IMG/VR virus record: IMGVR_UViG_3300047471_000189
Coordinates: 1 to 64,000 of that record
Strand: one strand, 5' to 3'
DNA length: 64,000 nucleotides
Source of the DNA: a virus
Under the pieces are notes generated by a model. That model ran no database searches and was not told the origin of the DNA. It was given only the letters and a program-made list of their open reading frames with translations. Shown in pieces: positions 31,501 through 39,359 of the stretch (positions within the stretch are counted from its first letter, which is position 1; each line of letters begins with the position of its first letter). Made by a program: the position numbers and the translations under genes.

Positions 31501-34500
31501 TGGCCTCTGGGGAAGAAGCAATGGACTGATAAACACGGTCCACTGTGTCCGGGTCGTTCTTCTGAAACTCTACGTTCAATCCGCCGCGCATCGTACGCAG
31601 GCGTACTCCACCAGCCTTAAAGAGGGCAGTGTATGCGTCATCATATCCTTTTGGTACGATCCCGGCTTCATCCATCAGGTCTTCGTGCCAGTCCCCGACA
31701 AATGTTTTGTTCTTTCCTGTTACAATAGCCGCGCTACCGGGCTCTCCCATTCCCGCACGGAGTTTGAGACCGCCAAGCTTTTTGAATTCTTCCTTCTCCT
31801 TGGCGGTGAAGTCGCGAGCAGCCAACCCGAGGGCCGGAACTTGTCCAGATAATGGACTGGTTCCCTCCCGCATCTGTTGCTCGACCGGTGTGTCTTTGAA
31901 CGTGGCTATTTCTCCGCCCGGGTGGTAGTACCCGTCGTAGCCTGCGTCCTTCATCATCCGTTCGTAGATTGTGCCGATTGCCCCTCTCTGGCCTTGAATG
32001 CCACGAGCCGCCGCTTCTTGATACGCGGCAGACATCAGCTTGTCCGGGTCGTCCACCCACGGGTACAGGTTCTCGTTGTTAAAACGAGCTTTGTACTGGT
32101 AGGGTTGGCGTTCGTAGAACGGCTCGCCGTGCGACCCCTCGACACGCCAGTAAGACTTCTTGACGTAGTCCTTGGGGAAGTTGGCTGCCCGTTCCCGTTC
32201 CGCGCCCTTCTGCGGGCCCGTGAATTGCTTCTCGGGTGAGACTGTATCTAGACCTTCTGCTCTAGTGCCGTGAACGGCGTCGACGAAGGGTTCCCTTGGC
32301 TCGCGTGTGAGTTTCGATAGCCCCACGTAATCGGGCCTTGATTCGAAAGCTTTACGAACTGGACCCCACGTGGGATGCTTTGATTCAAGCTCGGCGAGTC
32401 TGGTATCGAGGACCCGCTGGGCGGCGTCCCGGCTTTCGTAGTCGCCGTGTTGGAATGCTCTGCCATTTGTTTCTCCTATGTTTCCTGCGTCGAGGCGTGA
32501 AGCTACTTCCGCGACCTGTGGGCGGTACCTGTCTCCCGGGCTAACTATGTGGACAAGGTGTCCTCCCGGGATTGGCTCGATGGTGTCGCCGGGGATTCCG
32601 TGGGCTTCGAGTACGGCACCAATCTGACTGGCGTCCGCCGTAGAGAGAGGAACCCGGAACTGGAACAACTTGTCCGAGCCAGCGCCCGGCACGAATCCGG
32701 CACCCATGTTCTGGTAACCAGCTTTGGTGATGAAGGCGTTGTGGTATTCAACTGCATCGGGGTCTGTACCCGGAGCGAACCTCTGTAGGGTAGAGTTTTC
32801 TGCTCCACCTTCCCAGTGGCCAATGGCCGGACGCACGACTGCCTTGACCCCGGGGAGGGCCTCGGCAAAGTCTTTCGATAATGTTTCAGCGAGTTTCTGC
32901 GGGCGGGAATTGAGACGGAACTCTGCGTCCTGTACATTTGGTAGGTTATGTACGTTCGGGGAGACGAACCCGATGGGGCTCTGAACCTCGTCTTCGTGGA
33001 GTTCCCGGGCTGTTAGGCCGGGTTTTGCTGGGACTTCTGGTTCTGCTTCACCCACTCCAGCAGGGCGGCGTCCCCCTTCTTGAACGCCTGCCACGCTCCG
33101 GTCAACTGGTCCTTGCTTGGTAGCGCGAGTTGCGGCTTCTGTTTGGGCATGTATATCCTCCACGTGTTGACGTGCTATTTCGTTGATTTTGTCGAGGTTG
33201 GCAAAAGCGTCTTTGCCGTGCTTTGCTTCTACCTCTTTGAAGTATTCTTTGATAAACTTGAATTGCTCTTCCGGGGAGATGATTCCCTCGGCCCGGCCAG
33301 CCAAGAACTGGGCGGCGGTTTCGACGACACGAACAACTGGGCTGGGATCGTACCCAACGTCACTCTGACGCTTTGCCCATTCTGCCGGTATGAGGCCATG
33401 AAGCCGGTCCCACTGGGAGCCCGGGGCCACGGTAACACTGCCGTCGGGATGTGTGGTGGCTCCGTCGAGATGGTTGACGATGTCCCCGTCCTTGGACAAC
33501 TCGCGCTGCCAAGTGTGGTGGAGTTCCTCGGAGACGATGGGGATCGCTTGATCTTTGAGCAACGTTGGGTGGGCGGCGGTGGTGAGCAGCCCTTGCTTGG
33601 ACAGCGTCGTGGCGGACTGGAACAACTCCTGAATTTCTTTGTTCTGGCTGACTCCGGCGTTCTCCAGACTGCGGCCCAGAGTCCCGATTTCATCCGGGGC
33701 AAAGCTGACGCCCTTGATCGGGTTACCCGGTTCGGTGGCATGGTTAAACTGCGCCCACGCGCTGGGGGTAAGCCAGACAACGGGGCGACCGTCGGCTCCA
33801 ATACGAACCTGACCGGCATCGTTCGAGTGTGCTACTTCTGTCCCGGCCCTCGGCGGCATGTCCGCTGGGGCAATCGGGGTTCCAGTGGGCGGCTGTCCAT
33901 TATTCGGATCGATTTCATCTGCCCGGCCATCTGCCCGTCTTAGAGCAGAAGCGATGGCTGCGGCCTTCTCGGCGTCCGATCCTGTCTCGGCGTGTGCGAA
34001 AGTCTCCGCAAGTTCATCATTCTTAAGTGCTTTAACTTCTGTGGAGTCTCCCAAAACTGCACGCGGTTCTTCGTGCCCGAGCAACTGCCGGGCATGTTGG
34101 TCGATCTCTATTGCGTGCTGTTCGGCGACGGCGTGCTGGGCTTCCCGCTCTTTGTTCGTGCGGTCGACGGCCAGCCACTCGTCATTCGGGCGGAATGCCC
34201 CTTCCTGAATCAGCGGCTTGAATAACTCACCGGCTGAGTGGAGGGCGTGGGTAGCCCCGAGAACTCCCAATCCGTATCCGGCGACCATCTCGGTGCCGTA
34301 CTCCATAGCCTTGTCATAGTCCCCGGACTTGAGGGCGTCGAGGAACTGGGGGGACATCTGGGCCCCCATCTCAAGCTGTTGGTAAGTAAACCCAGCATTC
34401 AGAAGGTAGTTGGCCGTCTTAGCCGCTCTTGCCGTTGCGGCTATCGGCATAGTGGGAACAGCCTTCCGTATAAGCTGGAAGGACCCACGTTCCATCAGGT

Positions 34501-35383
34501 TCCCACCAATCAGATCGTGCTCGGTGAGACCGTTCTTGTAAAGGATGTCCTGCCCACGCTTCCACAGCGCAGGGTCGACCCCGGCTTCGCGCACGGCGTC
34601 TTCGACCGGCTTGAACGCTTCCCGGGCTTTCGCGATAGTTGCGGAGGTTTTAGCCAGAGCTTCCCGCTGTATATCCGAAAGCCCCGCCTTCTCCAGAACA
34701 CTCTGGACGGCTGGCTCCCCAAACATAGTATCGGGAACGAGGTTGGAGGTGATCTCCTTAGCCCGCCGTAGAAGGTCCAGATCATGCCCTCCTGCCTCTA
34801 GCGCGGCGTTGACGGCAGGTTCTATTGCCTTCTGGTCCTTGAACGCTTGTATGGCCGCTTCTGAGGCTTTAACGATCTGTGGGATTTCGGTGTCAGTAAA
34901 CAAACGGGTACCAGTTTCGGTAACCGCTTCTTTGAGAGCCGTGGCCCCAGCGCTTTCGATAGCTCCGCCGGTACCGAACGTGGCAGCGGTAAGAGCGACA
35001 GACAACGGGGAGGTTAATCCGGAGGCAATCTTCTCGACACCCCGTTCAAACCCACCGGCACCTTCGCGGTACTCAGGCATTCCGAACAAGCTTTCGGTAA
35101 CCGGGGTATTCGCCCAGTCCCACGCACGCTTGTACCACGGCTGGGATTCGTCTTGATATAGGTGAGACGCTGGTCCCTCCGGAGCAGAAGGTTGTCCATT
35201 ATTCGGACCGGAAAGACCGGCATCGAATAGGTTTCCAGTAGCTGCTGGGGAAACGGGAGCAGACGGAGAAACCCCTCCGCCCCCGGTTAACCCTTGGTCA
35301 AACAGGTTTCCGGAAGCGATAGGGGTTGTCTTTGTGACAGGAGAAGACTCCAGTCCTTGGTCAAACAGATTGGTATTGGCCAT
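25523..35383 (-). CDS. Giant polyvalent virion-associated protein, 3286 aa
   Basis: This very long ORF is probably a multidomain protein injected with the DNA. The N-terminus has three NLFD[QA]GL motifs (residues 5-11, 26-32, 51-57) in a Pro/Gly-rich linker. Near residue 1030-1180 an ART-like module is suggested by VHGTRAEGL, then GYDGYYHP and IATFKDTPVEQ. Around 1985-2090 a second module has HLEELQSDW and GYDGVLWTPGEDQ, a pattern recurring in phage large polyvalent proteins. The C-terminal 800 residues resemble the helical LPD-type tail with amphipathic helices, which could form part of a DNA-ejection channel. Order and family relations are inferred from motifs. No RNA polymerase motifs were found. 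Five 15-bp elements lie inside. Confidence 0.75.
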   Translation of the reverse strand: MANTNLFDQGLESSPVTKTTPIASGNLFDQGLTGGGGVSPSAPVSPAATGNLFDAGLSGPNNGQPSAPEGPASHLYQDESQPWYKRAWDWANTPVTESLFGMPEYREGAGGFERGVEKIASGLTSPLSVALTAATFGTGGAIESAGATALKEAVTETGTRLFTDTEIPQIVKASEAAIQAFKDQKAIEPAVNAALEAGGHDLDLLRRAKEITSNLVPDTMFGEPAVQSVLEKAGLSDIQREALAKTSATIAKAREAFKPVEDAVREAGVDPALWKRGQDILYKNGLTEHDLIGGNLMERGSFQLIRKAVPTMPIAATARAAKTANYLLNAGFTYQQLEMGAQMSPQFLDALKSGDYDKAMEYGTEMVAGYGLGVLGATHALHSAGELFKPLIQEGAFRPNDEWLAVDRTNKEREAQHAVAEQHAIEIDQHARQLLGHEEPRAVLGDSTEVKALKNDELAETFAHAETGSDAEKAAAIASALRRADGRADEIDPNNGQPPTGTPIAPADMPPRAGTEVAHSNDAGQVRIGADGRPVVWLTPSAWAQFNHATEPGNPIKGVSFAPDEIGTLGRSLENAGVSQNKEIQELFQSATTLSKQGLLTTAAHPTLLKDQAIPIVSEELHHTWQRELSKDGDIVNHLDGATTHPDGSVTVAPGSQWDRLHGLIPAEWAKRQSDVGYDPSPVVRVVETAAQFLAGRAEGIISPEEQFKFIKEYFKEVEAKHGKDAFANLDKINEIARQHVEDIHAQTEAATRATKQGPVDRSVAGVQEGGRRPAGVGEAEPEVPAKPGLTARELHEDEVQSPIGFVSPNVHNLPNVQDAEFRLNSRPQKLAETLSKDFAEALPGVKAVVRPAIGHWEGGAENSTLQRFAPGTDPDAVEYHNAFITKAGYQNMGAGFVPGAGSDKLFQFRVPLSTADASQIGAVLEAHGIPGDTIEPIPGGHLVHIVSPGDRYRPQVAEVASRLDAGNIGETNGRAFQHGDYESRDAAQRVLDTRLAELESKHPTWGPVRKAFESRPDYVGLSKLTREPREPFVDAVHGTRAEGLDTVSPEKQFTGPQKGAERERAANFPKDYVKKSYWRVEGSHGEPFYERQPYQYKARFNNENLYPWVDDPDKLMSAAYQEAAARGIQGQRGAIGTIYERMMKDAGYDGYYHPGGEIATFKDTPVEQQMREGTSPLSGQVPALGLAARDFTAKEKEEFKKLGGLKLRAGMGEPGSAAIVTGKNKTFVGDWHEDLMDEAGIVPKGYDDAYTALFKAGGVRLRTMRGGLNVEFQKNDPDTVDRVYQSIASSPEAKHYQIEFIHPKGEKGFSASAGDKDTILRKLRDWDEGRGQHAAPAYGSVNYFRQNFSGLYSRDWNSIKKYLTDEEQAKHNTDEKKNSLVAAFNSLPDAEEWSDAVRAGRAGQMWYERSSRAFDALLDSGFDRLHPADKDKFLNFVAALSPVQPVKTNLVMAIEQWAKWDKAGRPTDVVWKDGKPNKSAKLYQMMRRGVDLQSRLGNAIRALQGEPLSGPKVSAFTKNLGEDVNRVTNDTWMAVLAGQDPGRINKPAVYDSMSAKVREAAEAHGIAPRQAQAAAWSFIKSLAELSGWGNDRWIPPQQIVKQGLLTPELVAAHSADFADLLQHDPQIRGLITKLGGDLNAFDEKLKSYVPERPAQGETSGVSDRLLNAAGRLEAARANSAIQRHLEAKSGPQSAFDFGAATDFNPAYMDQHIGGGTGIGAKYIPLYARDNPAPQWYLKSNQIIGSRMQGPMPADTVQKMLENNGVKPDEMKYTGLDEFLRSKGKEPVRPDEVRQYLAANNLQVQEVTKGADAGREEALRNDYFRLGDERSEAMKKAEASGAKADYEEVTRIGELERAALHRLMDHRDQPHDAPKFGTYTLPGGENYREMLLTLPQKTVSGFHVYNPANPNKILATFPTEVEAHRYVSSHLDEDGQVQYDYTANSSTEEHGNFRSSHWDEPNVVGHVRFNDRTGPNGEKLLHLEELQSDWHQKGRTQGYKSELTPEEEQRRYQVARERNVAAEERAYHRQEQDSTAFNEATSRMETLDRELESLNKKKNGGVPDAPFKKTWPELLMKRMVRYAAEHGYDGVLWTPGEDQATRYDLSKQISRVTYAPVDGTLRAFDHSGNQILTENSSPEKLPDYIGKEAANKLLRTPRVDTDTMKDGDRAMVPPSGNPDGKPVEVILHPDRRLNEGNPRESIMVSEVGGKENRWFVELRHLASHELSGVDLKVGGEGMRGFYDKIVPDLANKLGKQFGAKVGETKIDLPPSIGRSEWTYEGPSYDSLELIKMGNKWLKEGGPVSLPHQAQAIANDMKLSGYSFEDAMRRNGSLALAEKLGGKMNMAVPESKSVPYFPITDSMRESVLKQGQPLFARGGPDNGLPSNIDDMIRDNKFKNMPKEYKDRVIRAYERVASGTSPDRVLQTAKYLRDEQDKNWQLGSANDLLHNHIEDYMTRVYKDENPKGKLILSDSKQGKFATDVNMARQRVYDSTVTALLKSPKELFLDPVQTTAQGRAQLIKAAANRQLIDKLRDAGTRASDGRPAVVLSGTGRVVTGQNGEDPKTFIDPNRVRKINLSDDMVRGLKKNGDFDRFIADGTLKDITPYVHPGNIRAAIARLEDRAESKEAQYDQVGNNKLRTDLMYLKSMLNNNDFSGLKEFNDAQPKKYAWDPQDYISLDNGAMKGWNFVTNDSAGNGVLVRSDIKVHPEFAEYLKNRLGLNPSTIGQNPVGKALLGAGTKLKHTLLSLSPFHMVQIALRGVMTGVNPFTLHAPDLIHGAKIDPMDPNSPTKMYKMAEQGLTVGTDYRAMQEHSEGVSAGGGALRMIPGVGKVLAGSMDWFQDLLFRRYIPAIKATAAEHMFDEYQRLHPEWSTDKVAKMAATHANDSFGGINWKAMGRSATTQDWGRLMLLAPDWLESEMRSGVRLFNRDEGGLGRAQVAKMALGLWGIARVLNLLTTGNAHYEAPFGLAVKNKEGKETIFGIRTLPTDLLHAADDPVGFIKGRLSPTVRMGQELLTQRDQFGRKLAPEDMWVDIFRNMAPIAAQSIGQAVTGTGPEIGNLGQAWKASGGTAQVYNTPAQKLAAELASNHNEDGPVDSTQMARHRRVMQLEDQLRSGQITWPDLVKLTYQTDQLKESELKQIQNNFKKTQGIPPDMASLYTRAARLPAAEYLKLYDVLNPQEKAALATLTLQVQKRYLNKVKKEMTPAERAKDPTFNRFMRMIPQQQQQAAPQPQSSYTPPPTAQSPLQKEVAYLYTATHPQTGHRVGSDDGQNWFDHQTGEAVNG
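28237..28251 (-). repeat. 15-bp element copy 14 (exact)
   Basis: This copy lies inside the giant gene, read as Gly-Pro-Asp-Asn-Gly-Leu. Confidence 0.75.
31843..31857 (+). repeat. 15-bp element copy 15 (exact)
   Basis: This copy is inside the giant gene but in the opposite orientation to the others there, read as Ser-Pro-Leu-Ser-Gly-Gln. Confidence 0.75.
33895..33909 (-). repeat. 15-bp element copy 16 (14/15)
   Basis: GTCCATTATTCGGAT on the + strand differs in the outer base of one arm. In the giant gene it is read as Asp-Pro-Asn-Asn-Gly. Confidence 0.6.
35194..35208 (-). repeat. 15-bp element copy 17 (exact)
   Basis: This copy lies near the 5' end of the giant gene, just after the third NLFD repeat, read as Gly-Pro-Asn-Asn-Gly-Gln. 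Confidence 0.75.
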
Positions 35384-35407
35384 GTATTCCTAAATTTCGG
35401 CTAGTGG

Positions 35408-37084
35408 TTAAAGCATATTTCCGGGATTGAACGGAGTAGGCTGGACATTTAGAATCTTTTCGCCTACAGAGCCTTTCGGAACGGAGTCAAAGAAAGGTTT
35501 AGGAGCGGCAGGTGTTCTTCCGATAGACGTTAGAATTTTATTCTTCACATCTTCCGATAACTTGGAGGACTGTAGTTGAGCCACTATTTCGTCTGGAGAT
35601 AGGCTCGCAATCTTTTGTGCGGTCTGTGGATCAAACCCGGGGATGTTTTGTAGAATTGCCAGTACCCCTTGATTCGGATTGGCTCCGGGGGTCTTCCCTA
35701 TGGTAGTCAACGCCCTTTGTCCCAAACTTGTCAAGTTCTGAATCTGCCGGAGTACTTCTCCGGCTTCCGCCTGAGAGTTCGGATTCATGGTATCATCGAT
35801 CAGCGTCTTATACTGCTGGTTAAGAGCAGGGACCATTTTGTTCATGGACTCTGCTATTATAACACGAGAACCCGGGCTTATCGCATCAAAATTACCACCC
35901 TTATCATTTAATTCTTTCAGGGCGTTATTAAACTGTTCGGCTTGGGTTCTCCCGAGGGCCGCATCCTTGGCTTCCTGACGGATTCGGCTTGCGTCGGCCA
36001 GATACTTTGCTTTCTCGGCGTTGTCTTTGTCGATCTCAACCTGAACCTTCTTGACTCCTAAATCCTGAAGTTGTCGAGTCAGATTATCAGCACGCACTTT
36101 ATCTGCATCCCGCTTAATCGAGACAAACTGGGATGCGGTAAGTTGTTTGTTGTCTTTTAGAACTGCACCATATTCTGGGAACCTATCAAATACGCCGTCC
36201 TTCTTCCACTGATCGTATGTGGCCGTAGACACATTGACTTTGCCCTTCGGATCATAGGCAGTATAAACCCCCTCATACGCTGGTTTTCCGTCGGGACCAA
36301 CCGTCAGTTTTGTTCCTGTTAGCTCCCAATCCAATGTTGTTGACCCGGGGTGATCCGCGATATATTGAGTCTGTTCTGATTCGGGAATGTCTTTAGCCAC
36401 CGGGGTCATCCCGGCGTCGACATATGACTGAATCTGTGCTTTTCCGGCATCGGCCATTTTTTGATGAAGTTCGAAACTTTCTCCCTGCATCGTCTGATTC
36501 ATCCGGAGCGTTTCCACATTAGATAAGGCGATTTGAGCTTTGCGAAGAGTCTCCTCGCTGGATGCTGCGGCTTGTGCCCGCTTCTCTCTTTCTTGTGCCT
36601 GCTGGTTCTGGAACTGCTGTTGGGACTCTGCTTGCAGTTTGTCCCTCTGTTGTTCCTGTTGCTGTTGTGCAGCACCGGCACCAACGGCGAACGAACCGAT
36701 ACCTCCGCCCATCTTTGCTTGGGCACCAGAGGCCATGCCCATAATGGCTCCAGACAAAATGCTGCGGAACAACTGACCGGCGGTGTTCTGTTGCTGGACT
36801 ACAGTTCCGTTCGGTCCGACTTCACCGTGCGTGCCCATGAGGGCGTGCCACCCCAGTCCAGCTTTAGCCAGTCTCGGGTCGATAGTTGGGGTCTCGGGTT
36901 GAGGGGCATCTGGTCTTTGCTGCGCGTTCTGTGCGGAACTCAGCACATACTGGGCGGCACCCTGTGGCATAGAGGATAACTGAGCCGGGGCGGCGTCCTG
37001 CATATTGAGAGGCGTGGAGACGTCAGCAGGGGCCGGGGCAGCCGTGGGGGTAGCAACAGGTTGAGAGGCTAGAGGATCGGCCAT
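35408..37084 (-). CDS. Coiled-coil virion-type protein, 558 aa
   Basis: The N-terminal 100 residues are Pro/Ala-rich. A Gln/Glu-rich coiled coil follows (about residues 135-215, with runs of Gln), then a mixed region and a second helical stretch with many charged residues. It contains no enzyme motif. Lying between the small tail genes and the giant protein, it fits an internal virion or DNA-ejection protein that assembles with the giant protein. This is context only. The ATG is one base inside the upstream stop region. Confidence 0.6.
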   Translation of the reverse strand: MADPLASQPVATPTAAPAPADVSTPLNMQDAAPAQLSSMPQGAAQYVLSSAQNAQQRPDAPQPETPTIDPRLAKAGLGWHALMGTHGEVGPNGTVVQQQNTAGQLFRSILSGAIMGMASGAQAKMGGGIGSFAVGAGAAQQQQEQQRDKLQAESQQQFQNQQAQEREKRAQAAASSEETLRKAQIALSNVETLRMNQTMQGESFELHQKMADAGKAQIQSYVDAGMTPVAKDIPESEQTQYIADHPGSTTLDWELTGTKLTVGPDGKPAYEGVYTAYDPKGKVNVSTATYDQWKKDGVFDRFPEYGAVLKDNKQLTASQFVSIKRDADKVRADNLTRQLQDLGVKKVQVEIDKDNAEKAKYLADASRIRQEAKDAALGRTQAEQFNNALKELNDKGGNFDAISPGSRVIIAESMNKMVPALNQQYKTLIDDTMNPNSQAEAGEVLRQIQNLTSLGQRALTTIGKTPGANPNQGVLAILQNIPGFDPQTAQKIASLSPDEIVAQLQSSKLSEDVKNKILTSIGRTPAAPKPFFDSVPKGSVGEKILNVQPTPFNPGNML

Positions 37085-37479
37085 TACTTATCTCCTTCTA
37101 AAAACCAAGCCAGCGGCGTGGTTGTAGTAACTGATTGGTCTTTCAGGGCCCGCTTCAGGAATTTAACGATCTGTTGCTGGCCGAGCTTTTCCACGACACC
37201 GAAGACGCGCAACACGTTTTCGAGGGTGTCCTCGGCCTTGATTCCGGCGCGGGACTTACCTTCGATCTTGATTTGCAGGTCGAACAACCCGGCGCGAATA
37301 CCAGCGAGCGAGGAAGTGAATACGCGGGTACCGTCGTCTGTAATCTCGTTCTTGCCCGGCCTAGAGAACGACTTGACAAGGAGCGGATTACGAAGCTGGT
37401 AGCAAACGGAATCGGGGTTGGACCAACCCTTCAAACTGGCGAGCGCGTCAAACAATGCTTCTAAGCGTGTAACGGACAT
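37084..37479 (-). CDS. Hypothetical virion-arm protein, 131 aa
   Basis: I chose the ATG at 37479 (SD AGGAGAAG) over an upstream extension overlapping the previous gene. The protein is basic and helical, with a small beta region (RVFTSSLAGIRAGLFDLQIKIEG). Its stop overlaps the start of the coiled-coil protein. No family is recognised. Confidence 0.6.
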   Translation of the reverse strand: MSVTRLEALFDALASLKGWSNPDSVCYQLRNPLLVKSFSRPGKNEITDDGTRVFTSSLAGIRAGLFDLQIKIEGKSRAGIKAEDTLENVLRVFGVVEKLGQQQIVKFLKRALKDQSVTTTTPLAWFLEGDK

Positions 37480-37504
37480 TCTCTTCTCCTGTGTCCCTTT
37501 AAAA

Positions 37505-38230
37505 TTACGGTTTCTTTGCAAGTCCGCCGGTTAGATAAGCGCCCGCTGCCCCACCCACCGCCCCCAAAATCGCGTTGAACGGGTTGGCTGCTTGGTTCTC
37601 TTGGGCAATCTGGTTCCACGAATTTCCTGCGGCGGTACTCGCCCCTGTAGCTTGTCCAGCAAACCCTGTAGGGTTATAACCAGCGGCAACTCCGCCCAAC
37701 TGGCCGAGAGCAGATTCATACATGTTGTAGCCCTGTTGATACCCGGCGTTCTGAATTCCCAGAAGCTGGTCGGACGCTTGGTTAGCCGCGCTCGACGCCA
37801 ATGCCGAATTCTGTTGGGCGTTAACTCCGGACGGGAGCAGGACGTTGCCTCCCCCGGCTGCCGCTTGATTCTCAGCCAGAGCCTTTTTCGCATGGGCATA
37901 CTGCTGGCCGGTCCCCTGAATGGCTTGGGAGTTGAGGACGTTTGTCTGGGCATCAGAGAAACCGAATTGATTTGGGCCTTTGGCAACAATAGGATTCAGA
38001 GTATTCACCAGAGTCTGGTAAATAGCCTCCGAATTTCCAAATGTTTGCTTCGCGTCATCCATCATCTGTTTGGTGAAGGCCGTCTGCGCGTTAGCCAAAT
38101 CAGTCTGTTGAGGGGAAGCTCCTTTGCAAAGAGCTACAGGACCTGTCCATTTTTCGGACACGCGCCTGACGAGAATGTACCGGCTCTGCCGATCACTCCA
38201 GATATACGAAACCGATGTGGTTATTTTCAT
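37505..38230 (-). CDS. Ala/Gln/Gly-rich virion-type protein, 241 aa
   Basis: The start has an AAAGGA SD. After a basic N-terminal segment (YIWSDRQSRYILVRR), residues 38-195 are rich in Ala, Gln and Asn and mostly helical. The C-terminus is glycine-rich and hydrophobic (NAILGAVGGAAGAYLTGGL), similar to membrane-interacting ends of podovirus internal proteins. That similarity and the position suggest an ejection-associated protein. A variant 15-bp element lies near the N-terminus. Confidence 0.6.
   Translation of the reverse strand: MKITTSVSYIWSDRQSRYILVRRVSEKWTGPVALCKGASPQQTDLANAQTAFTKQMMDDAKQTFGNSEAIYQTLVNTLNPIVAKGPNQFGFSDAQTNVLNSQAIQGTGQQYAHAKKALAENQAAAGGGNVLLPSGVNAQQNSALASSAANQASDQLLGIQNAGYQQGYNMYESALGQLGGVAAGYNPTGFAGQATGASTAAGNSWNQIAQENQAANPFNAILGAVGGAAGAYLTGGLAKKP
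38145..38159 (-). repeat. 15-bp element copy 18 (variant spacer)
   Basis: On the - strand GTCCGAAAAATGGAC, the same variant as at 19514, is read as part of Ser-Glu-Lys-Trp-Thr. Confidence 0.6.
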
Positions 38231-38631
38231 TCTAGGTCCTTTAACTTGACGCGAAATACTCGAAACGGGAGTTCCTCGAAGATATGGTTCTTGGCAAACT
38301 CATCCGTCGAGTCGTCGCTTCCCAGAAAATAAATTTCCCCAACTCCAATACCAGCGGCCTGCGTCACAGCGTTCTGTGTGAGTTCCTTCATCGCCGCAGC
38401 GGCTTGGAGCTTGGTAGACCCCGGCCTCATTGCCAGACTCTCCAACATGAATGGATGCTGAATAGTCTGGAAGGCAAGAGGTCCGTCTTTATCGAACGCG
38501 CACCAAGTTGAGCTAGTGGGGAACAACGCCACTTGGGGGTCGAATTCGTTAGCCGGGTTTTCTTTGGCCCAGTCGAAAAACATCTGGCCTTCATCGGGCC
38601 GGACCGGTCGTACAAAAATTGGTTTACTCAT
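38227..38631 (-). CDS. GNAT-fold acetyltransferase-like protein
   Basis: The 134-residue protein has a GNAT-like order: an N-terminal strand-helix (FVRPVRPDEGQMFFDWA), a central SLAMRPGSTKLQAAAAMKEL resembling the beta4-alpha3 CoA loop, and a late beta-strand (GEIYFLGSDDSTDEFAKNHIFEEL). Similar acyltransferase-like proteins occur in the virion arms of podoviruses, where they may be structural rather than catalytic. The CoA-loop Gly pattern is incomplete. Confidence 0.6.
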   Translation of the reverse strand: MSKPIFVRPVRPDEGQMFFDWAKENPANEFDPQVALFPTSSTWCAFDKDGPLAFQTIQHPFMLESLAMRPGSTKLQAAAAMKELTQNAVTQAAGIGVGEIYFLGSDDSTDEFAKNHIFEELPFRVFRVKLKDLE

Positions 38632-38959
38632 TATCCTTGATTTTCTGAAGAAGGATCAGACGGAAGTCGTCCTTCATATCCGACAAATGTTCGTTGGTCT
38701 TCTGCAACTCAGCAAGAATGTGCGGGAGGTGGTTCGTAGAGAGAAGCTCGACAGTCCCCTTGACACTGGTGATAGTCTGCTCGGCCTGTGTAAATCTGGT
38801 TAGAGCCATGTTAATCCCTGTGACCGCCCGGGCGAGAGCCGCACCGATACGGTAAAGAACAACCAAGACAGTGGCCCAGCCACAAACCGCTTGCCAATTT
38901 GACGCAATCCAATTGATAACTTGCATAGTAATTCCAACGAGTTGAGTGTGTGTTGACAT
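38624..38959 (-). CDS. Single-span membrane protein, holin-like
   Basis: I chose the ATG at 38959 (SD GGAAGG); 38926 is also possible. One clear membrane helix lies near the N-terminus (AVCGWATVLVVLYRIGAALA), followed by a helical, coiled-coil-like cytoplasmic or periplasmic tail (FTQAEQTITSVKGTVELLSTNHLPHILAELQKTNEHL). The layout fits class III-like holins or tail-associated membrane proteins. No endolysin lies next to it. Confidence 0.5.
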   Translation of the reverse strand: MSTHTQLVGITMQVINWIASNWQAVCGWATVLVVLYRIGAALARAVTGINMALTRFTQAEQTITSVKGTVELLSTNHLPHILAELQKTNEHLSDMKDDFRLILLQKIKDNE

Positions 38960-38987
38960 CAAGCGTGCCCTTCCCGGGGTATGAAAA

Positions 38988-39359
38988 CTAAGTGGCTGGA
39001 ACGAGTGAAGTAAGAATCCCATTAACGAGAGTGATGCTCCCGTTAGTTCCCCCGACCGTTAGCTTTGCTGTAACGATTGTCGTGCTGAGTCCAGTGGGGG
39101 CCGCTGTTTTTGGTGCGGCGGACAAGGGTGCTACCGGGGTAAGTCTGTATTGCGGAATCGAACCACCAGCGTAGTACTGACGAAGGTTGTCCGAAGTAGA
39201 CGAAACCCCCACTACAGGGAGGGGGCAGCGCAAAGTCGTGCTGAGAACCGGAGCAGCCTCCGCCGACGTTGGGGCCGACGGAAAATGCTGCGCCGACCGC
39301 ACGTAGGAACCGCCTACCGGAGAACTTGTATCAAGTCTTGAAGCTATTGAAGGCATCAC
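38988..39359 (-). CDS. Hypothetical virion-arm protein, 123 aa
   Basis: The start at 39359 overlaps the stop of the nozzle-like gene. The protein is Ser/Thr/Pro-rich with a beta-rich C-terminus (STTIVTAKLTVGGTNGSITLVNGILTSLVPA), which suggests a small structural protein. An alternative Met lies one codon downstream. No family is recognised. Confidence 0.55.
   Translation of the reverse strand: MMPSIASRLDTSSPVGGSYVRSAQHFPSAPTSAEAAPVLSTTLRCPLPVVGVSSTSDNLRQYYAGGSIPQYRLTPVAPLSAAPKTAAPTGLSTTIVTAKLTVGGTNGSITLVNGILTSLVPAT

Noticed and set aside
25523-35383. Giant protein as an N4-type virion RNA polymerase
   Set aside because: The size is similar, but I could not find the T/DxxGR motif or the RxxxKxxxYG-type B motif expected of that polymerase.
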